Shown piece after piece: positions 5,762-7,681 of a DNA stretch of 7,681 nt. The stretch spans positions 1-7,681 of the forward strand of contig UQXG01000110.1 of the NCBI GenBank assembly GCA_900544945.1, in the 5' to 3' direction. Below the pieces are notes generated by a model, which had not been told where the DNA came from, searched no databases, and was given only the letters and a program-made list of their open reading frames with translations. The DNA is from an uncultured Eubacteriales bacterium (GTDB lineage Bacteria; Bacillota; Clostridia; Oscillospirales; Oscillospiraceae). A program made the translations under genes and the position numbers. Positions within the stretch are counted from its first letter, which is position 1. Every line of letters begins with the position of its first letter.

Positions 5762-6463
5762 TCAGGGCAGCAGACCCGGCTCAAAGGAATAGCCGGACTG
5801 CACCATGGAAATGTAGTCTCCCTCGGCAACCACAATGTGGTCGATCAGCACAATGTCCACCGCGTGGAGCGCCTGGGCAATCCGCTGGGTGGTCTGGACA
5901 TCGTCCGCCGAGGGCAGAGCCACGCCGCTGGGGTGATTGTGGGCCAGCACCACCGAGGTGGCGTTGGCATTCAGGGCCGTTTCCACCACCTTGCGCACGG
6001 AAATACTGGCGGCGTTCACGCTCCCCTCCCCAATCTGGCGGCAGCAAAGTACCTTGCACTTGGCGTCCAGGCAAAGGAGAAACACCGTCTCCACCTTCCG
6101 GCCGAAGAATCGGGGCACCAAATAGGCTCCGCAGGCATCTAATGAAGTGAGCACCTCCACCCGCTGGGCGCTGTCCACCTGATAGAACCTGGCCAGCTCC
6201 GTGGTCAAATGCAGCAGCACTGCCGCGTGGTCGCTGATTCCCGGCACCTTCTTCAGCTCCTCCACCGGGGCGTCCAACACCTGAGAAAGGCTGCCAAATC
6301 GGTTCAGAAGGGCATGGGCAATGGGATTGGTGTCCTTCATGGGGATGGCGTAGAACAGCAGCAGCTCCAAGGCCTGCACGTCCGTAAAGCTGTCCAGGCC
6401 TGTACCGAGAAACCGATTTTTCAGTCGTTCCCGGTGTCCCTTATGGGTTGACGGATTTGCCAT
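5762..6463 (-). CDS. radC: RadC family JAMM/MPN-domain protein
   Basis: The 233-residue protein has the RadC architecture: an N-terminal helix-hairpin-helix-like region (about 25-95, including L-E-L-L-L-F-Y-A-I-P and K-V-P-G-I) and a C-terminal MPN domain (about 105-225). The zinc-binding JAMM motif is complete: HNHPSG at 175-180, then S185 and D188, matching H-x-H-x7-S-x2-D. The preceding G-E-G-S-V-N-A-A block (145-152) is also typical. An early role in recombinational repair was proposed, but the E. coli radC102 mutation behind the name was later mapped to another gene, so the biochemical function is uncertain. The ATG is preceded by AAGGGGGA with about six bases of spacing. The gene lies 11 bases upstream of uvrB in an apparent operon and diverges from the kinase-like gene. 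No strong promoter is seen. A TATCAT on the minus strand (6504-6499) could be a -10 but lacks a convincing -35. Confidence 0.95.
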   Translation of the reverse strand: MANPSTHKGHRERLKNRFLGTGLDSFTDVQALELLLFYAIPMKDTNPIAHALLNRFGSLSQVLDAPVEELKKVPGISDHAAVLLHLTTELARFYQVDSAQRVEVLTSLDACGAYLVPRFFGRKVETVFLLCLDAKCKVLCCRQIGEGSVNAASISVRKVVETALNANATSVVLAHNHPSGVALPSADDVQTTQRIAQALHAVDIVLIDHIVVAEGDYISMVQSGYSFEPGLLP

Positions 6464-6475
6464 AAAAAATCCCCC

Positions 6476-6504
6476 TTGCTATTTTGGTCATTTCCCGCTA
6501 TGAT
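6476..6504 (+). promoter_or_regulatory. Sigma-A type promoter of the kinase-like gene
   Basis: TTGCTA (6476-6481) and TATGAT (6499-6504) are separated by 17 bases, with transcription expected to start near 6511. The -35 overlaps the region of the radC ribosome binding site. The -10 lies on top of the only plausible minus-strand -10 for radC, so the two directions may compete. Confidence 0.7.
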
Positions 6505-6565
6505 AAGGATACTGTCGAATTGCGCCGGGTAAGTTTTCGGAAATACTGCGCAAACTGGAAGTATT

Positions 6566-6572
6566 GGGAGGG
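6566..6572 (+). promoter_or_regulatory. Ribosome binding site that decides the kinase-like gene start
   Basis: GGGAGGG lies four bases before the ATG at 6577. An earlier in-frame ATG at 6484 falls between the -35 and -10 of the promoter, upstream of the expected transcript start, and cannot be used from that promoter. A 6-bp inverted repeat (AATACT 6542-6547, AGTATT 6560-6565) abuts the site and might modestly affect its access. Confidence 0.7.
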
Positions 6573-6576
6573 CATT

Positions 6577-7626
6577 ATGGAGAAGAACAAAGAACTGCGG
6601 GATTGGCTGAATCTGCTGATCCGCCCGGGCTTCTATGTGGAAGAGAGTCGGATTACCCAGGTCAACGCCGCTGCCCAGGGTTTGCTGCTGGAGCCGGGCA
6701 TGGACATTGCGCCGCTCATCACCTCCGGGCTGGAAAGCTACCAGAACTTTCAAACCGGATGTCTGTATGTGCAGCTGAATCTATCCGACACCACCTTCCA
6801 GGGCTGCGTGACCAAGGACGGCTCAGCGGATGTGTTTATTCTGGAGTCGGACAACGGAGACACCGCCTTACAGGCACTGTCCCTGGCCGCCCGGGAGCTT
6901 CGCTCCCCCCTGTCAGCGGTCATGCACGGGGTTCAGGCAATGCGCGAGGAAAACAATCCCCAGGCAGCTGCCCTGAACCGAGGGCTGTACCAGCTACTTC
7001 GTCTGGTGGGAAATATGTCCGACGCGGGACGCTGGCCGGGAAATGCCCGGATGGAGACGGCGGATTTAACTGCGTTTTTTGATGAATTGTTCGAGAAAAC
7101 CGCTGTTTTTGCCCAGGCCGCCGGAATCCGCCTGGAGTATCAGGGGCTGCCCAAGCCCCTTCTGTGCCTTGCCGACCGGGATTTGCTGGAGCGGGCAGTG
7201 CTGAATCTGCTGTCCAACGCTTTCAAGTTCACTCCCAAAGGCGGCACCGTCCGAGTCACGCTCTTCACAGGAGGAACGTCTCTGCGGCTGAGTGTATGGG
7301 ACAGCGGCCCCGGCATTGCCCAGGAGATTCAAGGGAATCTCTTCAGCCGGTATCTGCGCCAGCCGGGCATTGAGGACAGTCGGTTCGGGCTGGGTCTGGG
7401 CATGGTGCTGGTGCGCTCGGCGGCAGCCGCTCACGGGGGTGCGGTGCTCATCGACCAGCCGGAGGGATGGGGCACTCGGGTCACCCTGACCATTGCCCTG
7501 CGCCGGGAAACCGCCGGGGTTCTCCGGTCTCCCACCATGCGCATCGACTACGCCGGAGAGCGGGATCACGCTCTGACGGAGCTTTCTGACTGCCTGCCGG
7601 TTTCGCTTTATAAAAAGGAAATCTAG
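6577..7626 (+). CDS. Soluble histidine-kinase-like ATPase lacking the phospho-acceptor histidine
   Basis: The protein has 349 residues from the ATG chosen on promoter and Shine-Dalgarno evidence. Residues about 15-92 look like a small PAS-type sensory domain (F-Y-V-E-E-S-R-I-T-Q-V-N-A-A-A pattern). Residues 103-150 align with a HisKA dimerisation helix pair, but the H-box reads A-A-R-E-L-R-S-P-L: Arg106 sits where the phosphorylated His is expected. The HATPase domain (about 165-308) appears intact, with the N-box N-L-L-S-N-A-F-K-F (210-218), G1 box D-S-G-P-G-I (242-247) and G2 box G-L-G-L-G-M (271-276), followed by G-W-G-T-R-V. A 35-40 residue C-terminal tail of unknown role follows. There is no signal peptide or membrane segment, and no response regulator is adjacent in the window. 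It may bind ATP and act as a regulator or anti-sigma-like factor, or phosphorylate through another residue. That part is inference. Confidence 0.85.
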   Translation: MEKNKELRDWLNLLIRPGFYVEESRITQVNAAAQGLLLEPGMDIAPLITSGLESYQNFQTGCLYVQLNLSDTTFQGCVTKDGSADVFILESDNGDTALQALSLAARELRSPLSAVMHGVQAMREENNPQAAALNRGLYQLLRLVGNMSDAGRWPGNARMETADLTAFFDELFEKTAVFAQAAGIRLEYQGLPKPLLCLADRDLLERAVLNLLSNAFKFTPKGGTVRVTLFTGGTSLRLSVWDSGPGIAQEIQGNLFSRYLRQPGIEDSRFGLGLGMVLVRSAAAAHGGAVLIDQPEGWGTRVTLTIALRRETAGVLRSPTMRIDYAGERDHALTELSDCLPVSLYKKEI

Positions 7627-7627
7627 T

Positions 7628-7658
7628 GCCTTCCCTTGGGGTGGTGCTCCGCGCAGCG
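7628..7658 (+). repeat. REP-like repeat, copy 2, directly after the kinase-like gene
   Basis: These 31 bases are the reverse complement of 70-101 apart from one missing base in a G run (four instead of five). The copy begins one base after the TAG stop of the kinase-like gene. It has the same orientation relative to its upstream gene as copy 1 has to mtnN. After 7658 the similarity stops, so only the core is shared. The remaining bases to 7681 are AT-richer and show no gene. No separate terminator is seen for the kinase-like gene within the window. Confidence 0.75.
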
Positions 7659-7681
7659 AATTCAAATCCAACAATTGCCGG

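Noticed and set aside
4731..5792. Plus-strand open frame of 353 codons opposite uvrB
   Set aside because: It is a shadow of the uvrB codon pattern. It has no recognisable domain and no ribosome binding site, and it runs across the uvrB start.
6484..6576. Upstream extension of the kinase-like protein from the ATG at 6484
   Set aside because: This ATG lies between the -35 and -10 elements, before the expected transcript start. It has no good ribosome binding site, unlike the ATG at 6577.
7066..7674. Minus-strand open frame antisense to the kinase-like gene and running into the repeat
   Set aside because: The plus-strand ATPase boxes are clear, and the antisense product has no recognisable motif and starts inside repeat DNA.

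Overview
The window looks like chromosomal housekeeping DNA from a moderately GC-rich Firmicute of class Clostridia, probably the Oscillospiraceae group. This is inferred from three things: strong AGGAGG-type ribosome binding sites with sigma-A promoters, the gene families present (LuxS, a short DUF1653 protein, and a clostridial-type membrane-anchored NodB-like protein), and GC-rich dispersed palindromic repeats of a kind I recall from these gut genomes. No tRNA, rRNA, CRISPR array, transposase, integrase or phage gene is visible. Species cannot be assigned from the sequence alone.

Layout. Bases 1-104 hold a repeat-derived, hairpin-forming stretch. On the minus strand, luxS (1317-841) and mtnN (830-129) form a two-gene operon with a clear promoter at 1389-1361. 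The two enzymes act in sequence: nucleosidase MtnN turns S-adenosylhomocysteine into S-ribosylhomocysteine, and LuxS splits that into homocysteine and the AI-2 precursor DPD. A divergent promoter (1451-1479) drives a 644-residue single-pass membrane protein (1514-3448). It has a very acidic cytoplasmic N-terminus and an outside domain that resembles NodB/polysaccharide deacetylases but appears to lack all the catalytic metal ligands. A 12-bp hairpin terminator lies between it and a 70-residue DUF1653 gene (3508-3720).

A 19-bp bidirectional terminator (3719-3761) separates this plus-strand block from a minus-strand DNA-repair operon, radC (6463-5762) followed by uvrB (5750-3783). In both minus-strand operons the upstream stop codon touches or overlaps the downstream Shine-Dalgarno sequence, which suggests coupled translation.

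The last gene (6577-7626, plus strand) diverges from radC and has its own promoter. It encodes a soluble PAS-like/HisKA/HATPase protein in which the usual phospho-accepting histidine is arginine. One base after its stop codon lies a second copy of the repeat seen at the left edge, inverted in absolute terms but in the same orientation relative to the gene it follows.

The window does not show a clear new defence or mobile system. Its most unusual content is two apparent pseudoenzymes (a NodB-like protein without catalytic residues and a histidine-kinase-like protein without its histidine) and the paired gene-end repeats.
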